A DNA stretch of 64,000 nt, from NCBI RefSeq assembly GCF_003234855.1, contig NZ_QKTO01000012.1:1-64000 (forward strand). The letters run 5' to 3'. The stretch's first letter is position 1, and each line of letters opens with the position of its first letter. The notes under the pieces are model-generated. The model was not told the DNA's origin. It saw only the letters and a list, made by a program, of their open reading frames with translations, and searched no databases. Both the position numbers and the translations under genes were made by a program. Below are positions 27,601 to 36,996 of this stretch, one piece after another. Source of the DNA: Curtobacterium sp. MCBD17_032 (lineage in GTDB: Bacteria; Actinomycetota; Actinomycetes; Actinomycetales; Microbacteriaceae).

Positions 27601-28432
27601 TGTCCTCGTACACCGAGAGGAACTGGCCGAACGTCAGGGCTTCGGCGCGTTTGATGCTCGGGACGAGCAGGGAGCGCGTGCCGTCCTTCTTCGGCACGTC
27701 GATCGCGATGCCGAGGTTGACGTGTGCCGGCGTGACGAGGAAGGGCTTGCCGTCGCGCTCCTCGTAGGAGACGTTCTGGCTCGGGAACTCCTTCAGCGTC
27801 TGCACCATCGCCCAGCCGATCAGGTGCGTGAAGGAGATCTTGCCCCCGCGGGCACGCCGCAGGTGGTTGTTGATGACGATCCGGTTGTCGATCATCAGCT
27901 TCGCCGGGATGGTCCGGACGCTGGTCGCGGTCGGGACGGTGAGCGACGCGTCCATGTTCGACGCGAGGGTCTTCGCCATGCCGCGCAGCGGGGTCGCGAC
28001 GTCCTCGTGCGTCTCCTCGTGGTCGTCGGCCGCGTCGTTCGCCTCGGCGGGGATCGGCTGTGGGGACGGCTGGCGCGAGGTGGTGCGGGCTTGGAGCGGG
28101 GTCTTCGTCTCTCCCGTCGCGGGCTGCTGCGTCGAGGAGGGACCGGAGACGGCGGCGGGCTGACCCGCGGGGGCGTCCTGCGCGGCGGTCGTCTGCGCCG
28201 GGGCGGGCGTGCTCGAGTCGGCGTCCGCCGGGGTGCTCGGGGCGGCGTCGGCCGGGGCGGCGGTGTCGGTCGTGGCTGCCTGCGTCCGGTGGTAGCTCTC
28301 GAGGACGGGCCACCAGGACTCGTCGACGCTGCTCTTGTCCACGACGAACTGCTCGTAGAGCTCGTCCACCAGCCACTCGTTCGCGCCGAATTCGCCCGCG
28401 GTCTCGTCCGTTCCGGTCAGATGGCTCGACAC
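24614..28432 (-). CDS. kgd: Kgd, multifunctional 2-oxoglutarate decarboxylase/dehydrogenase E1-E2
   Basis: This is the actinobacterial fused 2-oxoglutarate dehydrogenase of the TCA cycle, 1272 residues. The N-terminal segment EFGANEWLVDELYEQF is followed by a long Ala/Pro/Thr linker (about 45-130). Next is the E2 acyltransferase core, which has no lipoyl domain and carries TSTYDHRVIQGAGSGEFLKK (about 352-371, catalytic His). The ThDP-dependent E1 part follows, with AIGMAHRGRLNVLTNIAGKT (about 576), VHGDAAMAGQGVVVETLQM and LVINNQVGFTT. The GTG at 28432 (VSSHLTGTDET) fits the family start; a longer upstream frame is not conserved. The gene is divergent from guaB1. Confidence 0.95.
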   Translation of the reverse strand: MSSHLTGTDETAGEFGANEWLVDELYEQFVVDKSSVDESWWPVLESYHRTQAATTDTAAPADAAPSTPADADSSTPAPAQTTAAQDAPAGQPAAVSGPSSTQQPATGETKTPLQARTTSRQPSPQPIPAEANDAADDHEETHEDVATPLRGMAKTLASNMDASLTVPTATSVRTIPAKLMIDNRIVINNHLRRARGGKISFTHLIGWAMVQTLKEFPSQNVSYEERDGKPFLVTPAHVNLGIAIDVPKKDGTRSLLVPSIKRAEALTFGQFLSVYEDIVKRARDNKLTPADFQGTTISLTNPGGIGTAHSVPRLTKGQGCIVGAGALEYPAQFQGSAPKTLIELGVGKTITLTSTYDHRVIQGAGSGEFLKKVHERLIGQHGFYDDIFAALRIPYKPIQWANDINVDLAHRVNKTARVQELINSYRVRGHLMADIDPLEYRQRTHPDLEIESHGLTFWDLDREFVTGGLAGTTTAPLRDVLGILRDAYCRTVGIEYMHIQDPEQRRWVQERIEVPYSKPSKEEQLRVLGKLNEAEAFETFLQTKYVGQKRFSLEGGESTIAFLDTLIQHAAVDGLDEVAIGMAHRGRLNVLTNIAGKTYGQIFREFEGTQLPGTVSGQGSGDVKYHVGTEGVFRASDGSRIPVTIAANPSHLEAVDGVLEGIVRAKQDRKPAGTFGTLPVLVHGDAAMAGQGVVVETLQMSQLRGYRTGGTVHLVINNQVGFTTPPESARTSVYSTDVAKTIQAPVFHVNGDDPEAVARVADLAYAYREEFHRDVVIDLVCYRRRGHNEGDDPSMTQPLMYNLIEAKRSVRTLYTEALVGRGDITQQEYDDAHRDFQDRLERAFAETHEAQTGSAPTSGVEDSGAVNGLERPTAQRDDSEIEVHDTAVSQELVELIGDAHGNPPSGFSIHPKLQQLLTKRREMTRSGGIDWAMAELMAIGSVLTEGKPVRLAGQDARRGTFVQRQAVFHDRTNGQEWLPLANLTEDQARFFIYDSLLSEYAAMAFEYGYSVERPEALVLWEAQFGDFANGAQTVIDEFISSAEQKWGQRSGLVLLLPHGYEGQGPDHSSGRIERYLQLCAQDNMVVARPSTPASYFHLLRRQAWAKPQKPLVVFSPKAMLRLRQATSAVADFTSGTFQEVLDDDRLQASGVDRGSVRRVVLHSGKIHHDLRTEAEKRGITDVALVRLEQLAPLPLDRILEVLAGYPDAEVVFAQEEPENQGAWPFVCMNLSPHLDGRPLSVAARFASAAPATGSSKRSAAEAAEVIDRALSA

Positions 28433-28610
28433 AGCCGATCGCCCACTCTCCGTCGATTGATGCTCGTGTGTGTCGTGCGGGGCAACCCTGTCCCGCACGC
28501 CGTCAACCCTAGCCGCTCTCCCGTGGCCGCGAGGTGGGAGACGGCGGGCGAGTCGGGCCTCCCGGCGGGCTCCCGGCCGGGCCTCCGCCGCCCGCCGTAC
28601 GATCGTCCCC

Positions 28611-30050
28611 ATGAGGTTCTACGAGACGCGGCCGACCCACGACCTGACCTACTCCGACGTCTTCCTCGTCCCGAGCCGGTCGAGCGTGACGAGCCGCTTC
28701 GACGTGGACCTCGCGACGGGCGACGGCACCGGCGCGACGATCCCGGTCGTCAGCGCGAACATGAACTCGGTCACCGGCCCGCGCCTCGCCGCGACGCTCG
28801 CCCGGCGTGGCGGACTCGGTGTGCTGCCGCAGGACATGCACCTGCAGGACCTCGCCGAGGCGATCCGCTGGGTGAAGGCGCAGCCGGTCGCGTACGACTC
28901 CGCACTCGAGCTCGGCGCCGACGCGACCGTGGCCGAGGCACTCGAGCAGCTCCTGCCGGTCGAGGGCCGCGGCATCGTGGTGCGCGACCCGGCGGGGGAG
29001 TACCTCGGCTGCGTGCCCGCGACGCGGCTCGCCACCGCCGGCGCGGACGCGGTCCTCGGCGACCTGCTGCACGGCGCGACGGTCGCGATCGACGCCGAGG
29101 ACGCGGGCACGCCCCGGCACGTGTACGACGTGCTGACCGCGGCCGGTGTCGACTTCGCCCCGGTGATGCGGCACGGCAAGGTGGTCGGCACGACGAGCCC
29201 GACGAGCGCCATCCGCTCCGACATCTACCGACCGGCGGTCGACGCCTCCGGACGACTCCGCGTGGCCGCCGCGGTCGGCATCAACGGCGACGTCGCCGCC
29301 AAGGCCGCCGCACTGGCCGAAGCGGGCGTCGACGTGCTCGTCCTCGACACCGCGCACGGCCACCAGGAGGGCATGCTCCGCGCCCTCCGCGCCGTCTCGG
29401 CCCTGCGGCTCGGCATCCCGCTCGTCGCGGGGAACGTCGTCACCGCCGACGCCGTCGCGCACCTCGTCGCCGCGGGTGCCTCGATCATCAAGGTCGGGGT
29501 CGGCCCGGGCGCCATGTGCACGACCCGCATGATGACCGCCGTCGGGCGGCCGCAGTTCTCCGCCGTGCTCGAGACCGCCGCGGCGGCCCGGTCGCTCGGC
29601 GCGCACGTCTGGGCCGACGGCGGGGTCCGGTACCCGCGGGACGTCGCCCTCGCGCTCGCCGCCGGCGCCTCGGCCGTGATGATCGGCTCGTGGTTCGCGG
29701 GCACGCTCGAGGCACCGGGCGTGCTCCGCCGCGACGCCTCGGGCCGCGCGTACAAGGAGAGCTGGGGGATGGCGTCCGCGAAGGCCGTGCGCGAGCGCTT
29801 CGAGCGCCTCGACCCGTACGAGCGTGCCCGCAAGGCGCTCTTCGCCGAGGGCATCTCGTCGTCGACCATCTACCTCGACCCGGAGCGCCCGAGCGTCGAG
29901 GACCTGCTCGACATGATCACGACGGGCCTCCGTAGCTCCGCCACGTACGCCGGCGCGACGACCCTGGCCGAGTTCTCGGAGCGCGCGCTCGTCGGCATCC
30001 AGTCGGCCGCCGGGTACGAGGAGGGCAAGCCCCTGCCCGTCAGCTCGTAG
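28611..30050 (+). CDS. guaB1: GuaB1, IMP dehydrogenase-related protein (GMP reductase)
   Basis: The protein has 479 residues in the IMPDH/GMPR fold. It starts MRFYETRPTHDLTYSDVFLV, has two CBS repeats (about 95-200), and carries the catalytic loop GVGPGAMCTTRMMTAVGRPQ with the active Cys near residue 303. Actinobacterial GuaB1 proteins have been shown to work as GMP reductases controlled by nucleotides through the CBS module, so purine salvage is the likely role. The ATG lies 7 nt after TACGAT (28598-28603), so it appears leaderless. Confidence 0.92.
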   Translation: MRFYETRPTHDLTYSDVFLVPSRSSVTSRFDVDLATGDGTGATIPVVSANMNSVTGPRLAATLARRGGLGVLPQDMHLQDLAEAIRWVKAQPVAYDSALELGADATVAEALEQLLPVEGRGIVVRDPAGEYLGCVPATRLATAGADAVLGDLLHGATVAIDAEDAGTPRHVYDVLTAAGVDFAPVMRHGKVVGTTSPTSAIRSDIYRPAVDASGRLRVAAAVGINGDVAAKAAALAEAGVDVLVLDTAHGHQEGMLRALRAVSALRLGIPLVAGNVVTADAVAHLVAAGASIIKVGVGPGAMCTTRMMTAVGRPQFSAVLETAAAARSLGAHVWADGGVRYPRDVALALAAGASAVMIGSWFAGTLEAPGVLRRDASGRAYKESWGMASAKAVRERFERLDPYERARKALFAEGISSSTIYLDPERPSVEDLLDMITTGLRSSATYAGATTLAEFSERALVGIQSAAGYEEGKPLPVSS

Positions 30051-30053
30051 CGC

Positions 30054-30101
30054 GACGGACGGGAGGCCCGGTACCAGCTGGTACCGGGCCTCCCGTCCGT
30101 C
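30054..30101. terminator. 48-bp perfect palindrome, bidirectional terminator
   Basis: Two 24-nt arms meet at an AGCT centre (30076-30079) with no mismatch. The element begins 4 bp after the guaB1 stop and ends 25 bp before the stop of the convergent CBS-domain gene. There is no U-tract. The inner sequence GGGAGGCCCGG recurs in other non-coding parts of the window. Confidence 0.8.
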
Positions 30102-30125
30102 CTGGGCCGCGTCAGCGAACCCGCG

Positions 30126-31162
30126 TCAGCGGCGTCGGGTCGCGTCCTCGACCGTGCCGATGAGCTCCTCGAGGATGTCCTCGAGGAAGAGCACACCGGT
30201 CGTCCGGCCTTCGGCGTCGAACGCCCGGGCCACGTGTCGCCCGGCCCCGCGCATCGTCGCGAGTGCGTCCTCGAGGTCCATCTCGGTGTAGAGCGAGATG
30301 AGCTGGCGGATGCGCTTCGGCGGCACGGGGTCGTCGAACTCGTCCGGACGCAGGTCGATGACGTCCTTGACGTGCACGTACCCGGTCGGGTCGCCGGCGT
30401 CGTCGACGAGCACGTACCGCGAGAACCCGCGCTGCGACACCATCCGCTCGACGTCGGCCGGGGTGGCGTCCTCGTGCAGCGTGACGAGCCCGGACATCGG
30501 CACGGCGACGTCCTTGACCTTCTTCTCGGTGAACTCGAACGCCATCCGGAGCGTGCCGGAGTCGTCAGCGAGGGTGCCCTCGCGTCGGGACTGCTCGACG
30601 ATCGTCTGCACCTCGTCGACCGTGAATGCGCTGACCGCCTCGTCCTTCGGCTCGACCTTGAACAGCCGCAGGACGCCGTTCGCGACCTCGTTCAGGCCGA
30701 CGACGACCCAGTGCAGGCCGTGGCCGATGTACCAGAGCGTCGGGACGAGCATGAGCGCGGCCCGGTCCGGCATCGAGAACGAGATGTTCTTCGGGACCAT
30801 CTCGCCGAACACGACGTGCAGGAACGACACGAGCAGCAGCGTGAACACGAACGCCACGATGCCGATCACCTCGGCGCTCCACCCGGTCAGGTGCAGCGGG
30901 ACCTCGAGCAGGTGGTGGATCGCCGGCTCGGAGACGTTCAGGATGAGCAGCGAGCAGACCGTGATGCCGAGCTGGGTCGTCGCGAGCATGCGGGTCGCGT
31001 GCTCCATCGCCCACAGGGTCATCTGCGCGGCCCGGGAGCCCTGCTCGGCCCGCGGTTCGATCTGCGAGCGGCGTGCGGAGATGACGGCGAACTCGGCGGC
31101 GACGAAGAACGCGTTGCCCCCGAGCAGCACGAAGAGCCAGAAGATGCCCCACCAGTCGGAAC

Positions 31163-31166
<4 letters not shown>
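30126..31166 (-). CDS. CNNM/CorC-type membrane protein with CBS pair (second of two)
   Basis: The protein has 346 residues. The DUF21/CNNM membrane domain with about four TM segments (residues 5-150) shows GGNAFFVAAEFAVISARRSQ, TTQLGITVCSLLIL and VVFGEMVPKNI. A CBS pair follows (about 205-330). Unlike its partner it ends after the CBS domains and lacks the CorC_HlyC C-terminal domain. The family exports or senses Mg/Co or other cations; the haemolysin name is historical. The start overlaps the stop of the upstream paralogue in ATGA, so the two are probably made together as a heteromeric pair. Confidence 0.9.
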
Positions 31167-32581
<1,415 letters not shown>

Positions 32582-32751
32582 GAGGCGCACCTCGGAGTCG
32601 GGCAGCTCACTGTGTGAGCGGCGGGCATGTGATGGTCAGCGCAACTAGGAGGGTCGTCCACAATGAGGGCATCGTACCGGGCGTGCGCTCGGAAGAGCCG
32701 AGGAGCCGTGTCGGACGTGCGCCGGGCCTCCCGTCCGGCCGCGCTGCGCCG

Positions 32752-33375
32752 TCAGGCGGCAGGTCCGGCGAGCGCCTCGAGCGCCGACCGCAGCGCGGTC
32801 ACCGAGGTGAAGTGCACACCGACCGCGCCGATCGCGTCCGCCCCGGCCGCGTTCTCCGCCCGGTTGTCGACGAACACCATCGCCGCGGGCTCGATCCCGA
32901 GGCGGTCACACGTGTCGCGGTAGATGGACGCATCCGGCTTGAGCACGTGCTCCTCCGCACTCACCACGACGGTCTCGAACAACGAGCCCATCGGCGAGTA
33001 CCGGTACGGGTCGCCGAAGTCGAAGCCCGCATTCGAGAGCAGCGCCAGGCGGGTGCCGGCGTCGTGGAGTTCCTCGACGAGCGCCAGGACTTCGGGGTCG
33101 ACCTCGAACCACCCGGTGTAGTCGAGCGCCCAGAACCGGTGGATCTCGGTCACGGACCAGGTCCGGCCGGTGCGCTCGCCGATCGCCCGCCAGTACGCGA
33201 GCACGGAGAGGTCGCCGCGGTCCAGGTCGTGCCGGAGCTCCTGGTACACGGGGAACAGCTCGTCCGCGTCGAGCCCGGTCGCCTCGAGCAGTGCGGCGCG
33301 GGCGGCGTGCGGGGTGCGGCTGATCACCTCGCCGTAGTCGAAGACGACGACACGGCCGGGCAGGGACAGGCTCAT
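32752..33375 (-). CDS. HAD-superfamily hydrolase
   Basis: The protein has 207 residues of the HAD IA group. Motif I is VVFDYGEVISRTP (nucleophile Asp), motif II LALLSNAGFD, motif III Lys in HVLKPDASIY, and motif IV FVDNRAENAAGA. It is probably a small-molecule phosphatase with unknown substrate. The ATG at 33375 is 7 nt after TACGGT (33383-33388) and appears leaderless; an upstream in-frame ATG would reach into the mobile element and is less likely. The gene marks the left flank of the integrated element. Confidence 0.88.
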   Translation of the reverse strand: MSLSLPGRVVVFDYGEVISRTPHAARAALLEATGLDADELFPVYQELRHDLDRGDLSVLAYWRAIGERTGRTWSVTEIHRFWALDYTGWFEVDPEVLALVEELHDAGTRLALLSNAGFDFGDPYRYSPMGSLFETVVVSAEEHVLKPDASIYRDTCDRLGIEPAAMVFVDNRAENAAGADAIGAVGVHFTSVTALRSALEALAGPAA

Positions 33376-33409
33376 GCCCGTCACCGTACCCTGAGGCATC
33401 ATCTCTGGT

Positions 33410-34852
33410 ATGCCACTTCCGCAACCCCGCGCAGCCCTCTACGCCCGCATTAGTCAGGCTGTCGAGGACGTTGACAAGACGGCCAACCAGCTTGACCGGC
33501 TACGTCTCGCTGCCGCTCAGGCGGGCTACTCCGTGGCTGCCGAGTTCGAGGATGACGACATCAGCGCGTATGGGGGCAAGCGCCAGCGCCCCGGATGGAA
33601 CGGGCTCCTGGCTGCCATCGATGCGGGCCAGGTCTCGGTGGTCATGGCAACAGCGCCGGACCGCTTCACCCGCGGGTCGGCCGTGGAGCTTGAAGCCTTC
33701 AAGGTGCTGTGCGCCCGCAACGGCGTCACACTGCACACCCTCACCATGGGCGTGCAAGACCCGAAGGACCCGGCTAGCGCTGCCGTCATGTCAATCATGG
33801 ACACGCTTGGCGGGCTTGAGGTAGCCATCAAGACCGCTCGCCAGCATGCACGTATCAGCGATGACGTGCGCAACGGCGTGAGCCCTGCTACCCGACGTGT
33901 GTTCGGCTACGAGTCAGTCAAAGGCCGTGCTGGAGACATCCGAGAATCAGAAGCGGCCCTCATCCGGGATGCGGTCAAGTTCATCCTGGCAAGCGGCACT
34001 GCCTACGCGGTGGCTCAGCAGTGGAGAGCGGCCGGAGTGAAGACCACTCTCGGCTCGGACTGGAACTCCGGCACCGTGCGCCGGACACTCCTGCGCCCAC
34101 GGCTTGCCGGGTGGCTGACCCACAAAGGTGCGCTGGTGTCCCAGACCCTTCCGGCGATCATCAGTCAGGAAGACCATGAGGCAGTGGTGTCGCTCCTCAC
34201 CGACCCGTCACGCCGCCCCAAGCCGGGACCGAAAGAGGCGGCGCTCCTGTCGGGCATCATGCGGTGCCGCTGTGGCGGGACGATGGTTCGCAACTCCTAT
34301 CGGGGAAAGTACATCTGCACGGTGGACACGTCCCGTACCAAGGGTGACCGCACCGGGCCGCTTCAGAGCATCCGCTTGGAAGTAGCGGATGCGGTAGTAG
34401 AGGACGCCTTCCTGGAGATGGCCGCTGACGGGGCGCTAGAAGCCCCTCAGGGTGACGATGACCTCCGTGAGGTCCAGGCGGAGCTTGATGCCAATTCGAG
34501 GGCTCAGGACGCCGCACAGGACGTGCTCATGGACCCAGACATTCGGGACAAGTCCCGGGCTAAGCGTCGAGTAGTGGAGCTTGAAGCGGCACGGGTTGCG
34601 CTGGAGGAGCGCCGTGACGCGTACATTGCCCGCCGCGCTCAGGGGTCGGCGTTCGACGAGTATTTGACACATTTCCAGGCGGGATGGACGGATGACGCCG
34701 CAGCGGATGCAGCAGCTTATGACCGTGCTTCCGCGGCTTGGATGGCGCTACCCATGGACAAGCGTCGGGACATCATCCGCGGTGCATTCGACATCTCACT
34801 CGGTGATAGGTGGGGCGTAGAGCGAGTGATTGTGGAGCGCAGGGTGGCATAA
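33410..34852 (+). CDS. int: large serine recombinase / integrase
   Basis: The protein has 480 residues. The resolvase domain (about 8-150) has RAALYARISQ with the nucleophile Ser (about Ser15) and DRFTRGSAVELEAF with the usual arginines. The recombinase domain (about 165-265) has RRVFGYESV. A zinc-ribbon domain follows, with MRCRCGGTMVRNSYRGKYIC (about 284-303), and then a coiled-coil region (about 345-410). These are the features of phage-type unidirectional integrases. It is adjacent to the left end of the element, where attL is expected. The ATG has no good Shine-Dalgarno. Confidence 0.95.
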   Translation: MPLPQPRAALYARISQAVEDVDKTANQLDRLRLAAAQAGYSVAAEFEDDDISAYGGKRQRPGWNGLLAAIDAGQVSVVMATAPDRFTRGSAVELEAFKVLCARNGVTLHTLTMGVQDPKDPASAAVMSIMDTLGGLEVAIKTARQHARISDDVRNGVSPATRRVFGYESVKGRAGDIRESEAALIRDAVKFILASGTAYAVAQQWRAAGVKTTLGSDWNSGTVRRTLLRPRLAGWLTHKGALVSQTLPAIISQEDHEAVVSLLTDPSRRPKPGPKEAALLSGIMRCRCGGTMVRNSYRGKYICTVDTSRTKGDRTGPLQSIRLEVADAVVEDAFLEMAADGALEAPQGDDDLREVQAELDANSRAQDAAQDVLMDPDIRDKSRAKRRVVELEAARVALEERRDAYIARRAQGSAFDEYLTHFQAGWTDDAAADAAAYDRASAAWMALPMDKRRDIIRGAFDISLGDRWGVERVIVERRVA

Positions 34853-34879
34853 CCGGGCAGTATGCCTTAGCTTGACTCC

Positions 34880-35089
34880 ATGGCTTCCAACACAACGATC
34901 ACAGATGACCTTGATGGTTCCACCGAGGGAGTCAAGGGACACACCTTCGCTCTTGACGGCAAGGAGTATGCCATCGACCTGACTGACTACAACTTCGCCA
35001 AGTTGGAAGGCGCGCTGGCTTCCTTCATTGACGTGGCGCACGAGCCGGAAGGCAACCTGCCCATGGGTGGAGGGTACGGTATCGCCTGA
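34880..35089 (+). CDS. Lsr2 N-terminal-domain-like small protein (no DNA-binding domain)
   Basis: The protein has 69 residues. TDDLDGSTEGVKGHTFALDG followed by KEYAIDLTDYNFAKLEGALA closely follows the N-terminal dimerisation domain of Lsr2 (DDFDGS...LDG..YEIDL....A.KL...L). The C-terminal AT-hook-like DNA-binding half of Lsr2 is absent; the protein ends in a short Gly-rich tail. Lsr2 silences AT-rich foreign DNA, and isolated N-terminal domains of such silencers are known to disrupt silencing. An anti-silencing role for the element is therefore a plausible inference. The ATG is 6 nt after TAGCTT (34868-34873), leaderless. A strong terminator follows. Confidence 0.75.
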   Translation: MASNTTITDDLDGSTEGVKGHTFALDGKEYAIDLTDYNFAKLEGALASFIDVAHEPEGNLPMGGGYGIA

Positions 35090-35110
35090 GTACGTTTCGG
35101 TAGCAAGAGA

Positions 35111-35140
35111 GCCCCTAGCGATTTGCTAGGGGCTTTCTCT
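35111..35140 (+). terminator. rho-independent terminator after the Lsr2-like gene
   Basis: Stem GCCCCTAGC (35111-35119) and GCTAGGGGC (35125-35133), with loop GATTT, is followed by TTTCTCT. This is a classical intrinsic terminator, unlike the U-less hairpins of the host genes. Confidence 0.9.
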
Positions 35141-35310
35141 ATGAGCGCATTAAGCCACGTTCGAATGAATGATGCGCTCTCCTCTAGTCTACGTCATCCC
35201 GAGCTTCCTACAGGTGGAACGGCCAGCTTGTCAAGCACTTGCTGTATGAGAAGTTGACGGCTTTGAATGAAGCCAATCAACATTTCAGTAACAGTCGCGT
35301 GCCAATACAG

Positions 35311-35342
35311 AGAAGGCCTGAATTTCGGCATTCGGGCCTTCT
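35311..35342 (-). terminator. terminator of the ATPase operon
   Basis: Arms AGAAGGCCTGAAT (35311-35323) and ATTCGGGCCTTCT (35330-35342) pair with one G-U and have a 6-nt loop. It lies 10 bp past the ATPase stop codon. The flanking tatatat on the plus side means it could also stop plus-strand transcripts. Confidence 0.8.
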
Positions 35343-35351
35343 ATATATCAC

Positions 35352-36494
35352 CTACTTAACGAGGTCCAGTAGGATGAAACCGTCACTGCCATCTTCCGCG
35401 GGCTGGAGGATAGCCTCACCGGTCTTAGTCCATGCTCTCCACTTGCGATTCCATCGGACGTAGTTCGTATCGGAATTCGTCGGCTTGCGAATGCCCGCAT
35501 GCTCACGAGCCTCAGCACGTGTGTGGGGCTTGCCATCGGCGAACAACTCACGGAGGAGTTTGAGGTCTGGGTCCTCCACGGCCTTGCTGTCTCGCGTCAC
35601 AACGGCAGAGCCCGCGTGGTCGGTCAGCTTCAAACCCTCGATGCGCACCGGTTGCCCGTCCTTTTGCTTGCCGTCCTGGGCAATCTCGGTGCTGAGGTAG
35701 AAGCCGTCACCCTTGCTCTTGGCAACGATCACAGTATCCGCGTTAGACCGGATGACGCTGGACCCGCGAACGCCTCCTGCACCCTTGTTGACGTGGTGCA
35801 CAAGAATGACGGTGCTGCCCTCCTTGTGCTCTCGCAGGCGCTTGGCAACGCGGAACACACGGGCTAGCCCAGCCGCATCGTTTTCGCTCTCCAGGGAGGC
35901 AAGCTGGCTCAGGGTGTCCAGCACGATAATGTCAGGTTGGAGCCGGTCAAGCTCGACCTCTAGGCGCTGGACGCTGGTCTCATCGGAGAGGTCCACGCCC
36001 TTCTCCACATAGTTGATGGAGCCTTGGGGCGGCTTGGTGTTGTTGGCTGAGTTCCATGCACGGACGCGCTTACCGAACGCGCTCGCCCCCTCGGCGGCTA
36101 CGTAGAGCACGGTGCCCCGGCCAGTTGGCTGGCCCATGCACGGGACGCCTGTGGCGATGCAGCGCGTCCAATCGATCAAGGTGAAGGTCTTACCGATGCC
36201 CGCTTCTCCGGCGAACACGCAGACCGTACCTTTTTGGAGTAGGTCAGGCACCCACCACTCAGGGCTAGGGCGACGCTCAATCTCTTCCTCAGTCACGATG
36301 GACAGCGGTTCCACTGGGTTCTCAGCCGCGTGCACGAGCCGGTCAACGTGGTCCTTGGCGACACGGGCCTCCATCATCTTCAAGAAGTTCTTGAAGTAGG
36401 CAGGGCTCGGGTTGGTCTCCATGGCTGCGGTGAAGTCGGCCACCATCTGAGGGGTCCATGCCTCAGGAATCAGGTCCTTACTCATCAGTGTCAC
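35352..36494 (-). CDS. RepA/AAA_25-type ATPase (replicative helicase or primase-loader like)
   Basis: The protein has 380 residues. A RecA-like NTPase core (about 75-270) has Walker A VFAGEAGIGKTFTLIDW (about 93-109), Walker B DIIVLDTLSQLASL (about 187) and sensor STVILVHHVNKGAGGVRGSS (about 229). This pattern is shared with RSF1010 RepA and phage or plasmid AAA_25 helicases. A C-terminal winged-helix-like part (about 315-380) follows. It probably drives replication of the element. GTG 36494 has GAGGAG 7 nt upstream; ATG 36485 is an alternative overlapping the stop of the small gene before it. It is the last gene of a coupled operon. Confidence 0.85.
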   Translation of the reverse strand: MTLMSKDLIPEAWTPQMVADFTAAMETNPSPAYFKNFLKMMEARVAKDHVDRLVHAAENPVEPLSIVTEEEIERRPSPEWWVPDLLQKGTVCVFAGEAGIGKTFTLIDWTRCIATGVPCMGQPTGRGTVLYVAAEGASAFGKRVRAWNSANNTKPPQGSINYVEKGVDLSDETSVQRLEVELDRLQPDIIVLDTLSQLASLESENDAAGLARVFRVAKRLREHKEGSTVILVHHVNKGAGGVRGSSVIRSNADTVIVAKSKGDGFYLSTEIAQDGKQKDGQPVRIEGLKLTDHAGSAVVTRDSKAVEDPDLKLLRELFADGKPHTRAEAREHAGIRKPTNSDTNYVRWNRKWRAWTKTGEAILQPAEDGSDGFILLDLVK

Positions 36495-36582
36495 CGTCCT
36501 GCTCCTCGGGTTGTCCCTGAGTCTCGGAGATGAACCAGTCGTAGATGACGCGCTCTAGCGCATGAAAGCCGTGCCCGCTCAT
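36478..36582 (-). CDS. 34-residue small protein in the ATPase operon
   Basis: The ATG at 36582 overlaps the stop of the upstream 117-residue gene (ATGA), and the frame ends in TAA at 36478-36480, overlapping the ATPase start. The peptide begins MSGHGFHALERVIYDWF and ends in a very acidic tail (EEQDGDTDE). Coupling on both sides supports translation. Its function is unknown; it may mainly connect translation to the ATPase gene. Confidence 0.55.
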   Translation of the reverse strand: MSGHGFHALERVIYDWFISETQGQPEEQDGDTDE

Positions 36583-36932
36583 CGGGTCATCTCCCAGCGC
36601 TCGCTGTCCTCGTTGAAGCGGACGGCTGCACGGCCGGGGGCTAGCAGTGAGTGGTAGAGGTCAGCGTCCTGCACAACGTGCTCGGGGACGTGGGACTCAA
36701 TGACTCCCTCCCTGTCGTCATGCATGTGGGACTGGAGCGTGTCCATGTCCTCAGCAGTGATCGGAGCAAGGACGTTCTCACTGCCACGGCCCTGAGGGTG
36801 CATGTCCCTGTAGACCGCAGTTCCAAGGATCGGGGCAGCTTCGTAGTAGTTGTTGCCATCGCGGATGCCAAGCCGGTAAATAGCAATGAGCGGACGGGTT
36901 GTCTCGGTGTACTGCAAGAGTACGTAGCTCAT
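36579..36932 (-). CDS. hypothetical protein of the mobile element (117 aa)
   Basis: I do not recognise this protein. It has 117 residues, begins MSYVLLQYTETTRPLIAIYR, has no TM or signal peptide and is acidic in the middle, with an aromatic-rich start. GAAGGG lies 6 nt before the ATG. It overlaps small frames on both sides (ATGA at its start and at its end), so it belongs to one operon with the ATPase. It may be an accessory or regulatory factor of replication; this is a guess from position only. Confidence 0.7.
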   Translation of the reverse strand: MSYVLLQYTETTRPLIAIYRLGIRDGNNYYEAAPILGTAVYRDMHPQGRGSENVLAPITAEDMDTLQSHMHDDREGVIESHVPEHVVQDADLYHSLLAPGRAAVRFNEDSERWEMTR

Positions 36933-36976
36933 GGGGAGCCCTTCTTGTTAGTACCGGACCTTTGCCGGTACTTCAA
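36929..36976 (-). CDS. possible 15-residue leader peptide
   Basis: A TTG at 36976 preceded by a perfect AGGAGG (36985-36990, 8 nt away) opens MKYRQRSGTNKKGSP, whose stop overlaps the next ATG in ATGA. The frame contains the stem-loop GTACCGG-N7-CCGGTAC (36951-36971). It may couple translation or act as a regulatory leader. Too short to be sure. Confidence 0.35.
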   Translation of the reverse strand: MKYRQRSGTNKKGSP

Positions 36977-36996
36977 TGTTCTGACCTCCTATTCGG

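Noticed and set aside
24734-29935. A 1,733-codon plus-strand open frame over kgd and guaB1
   Set aside because: It is antisense to kgd and in a wrong frame over guaB1, has no recognisable domain, and is explained by GC-rich codon bias.
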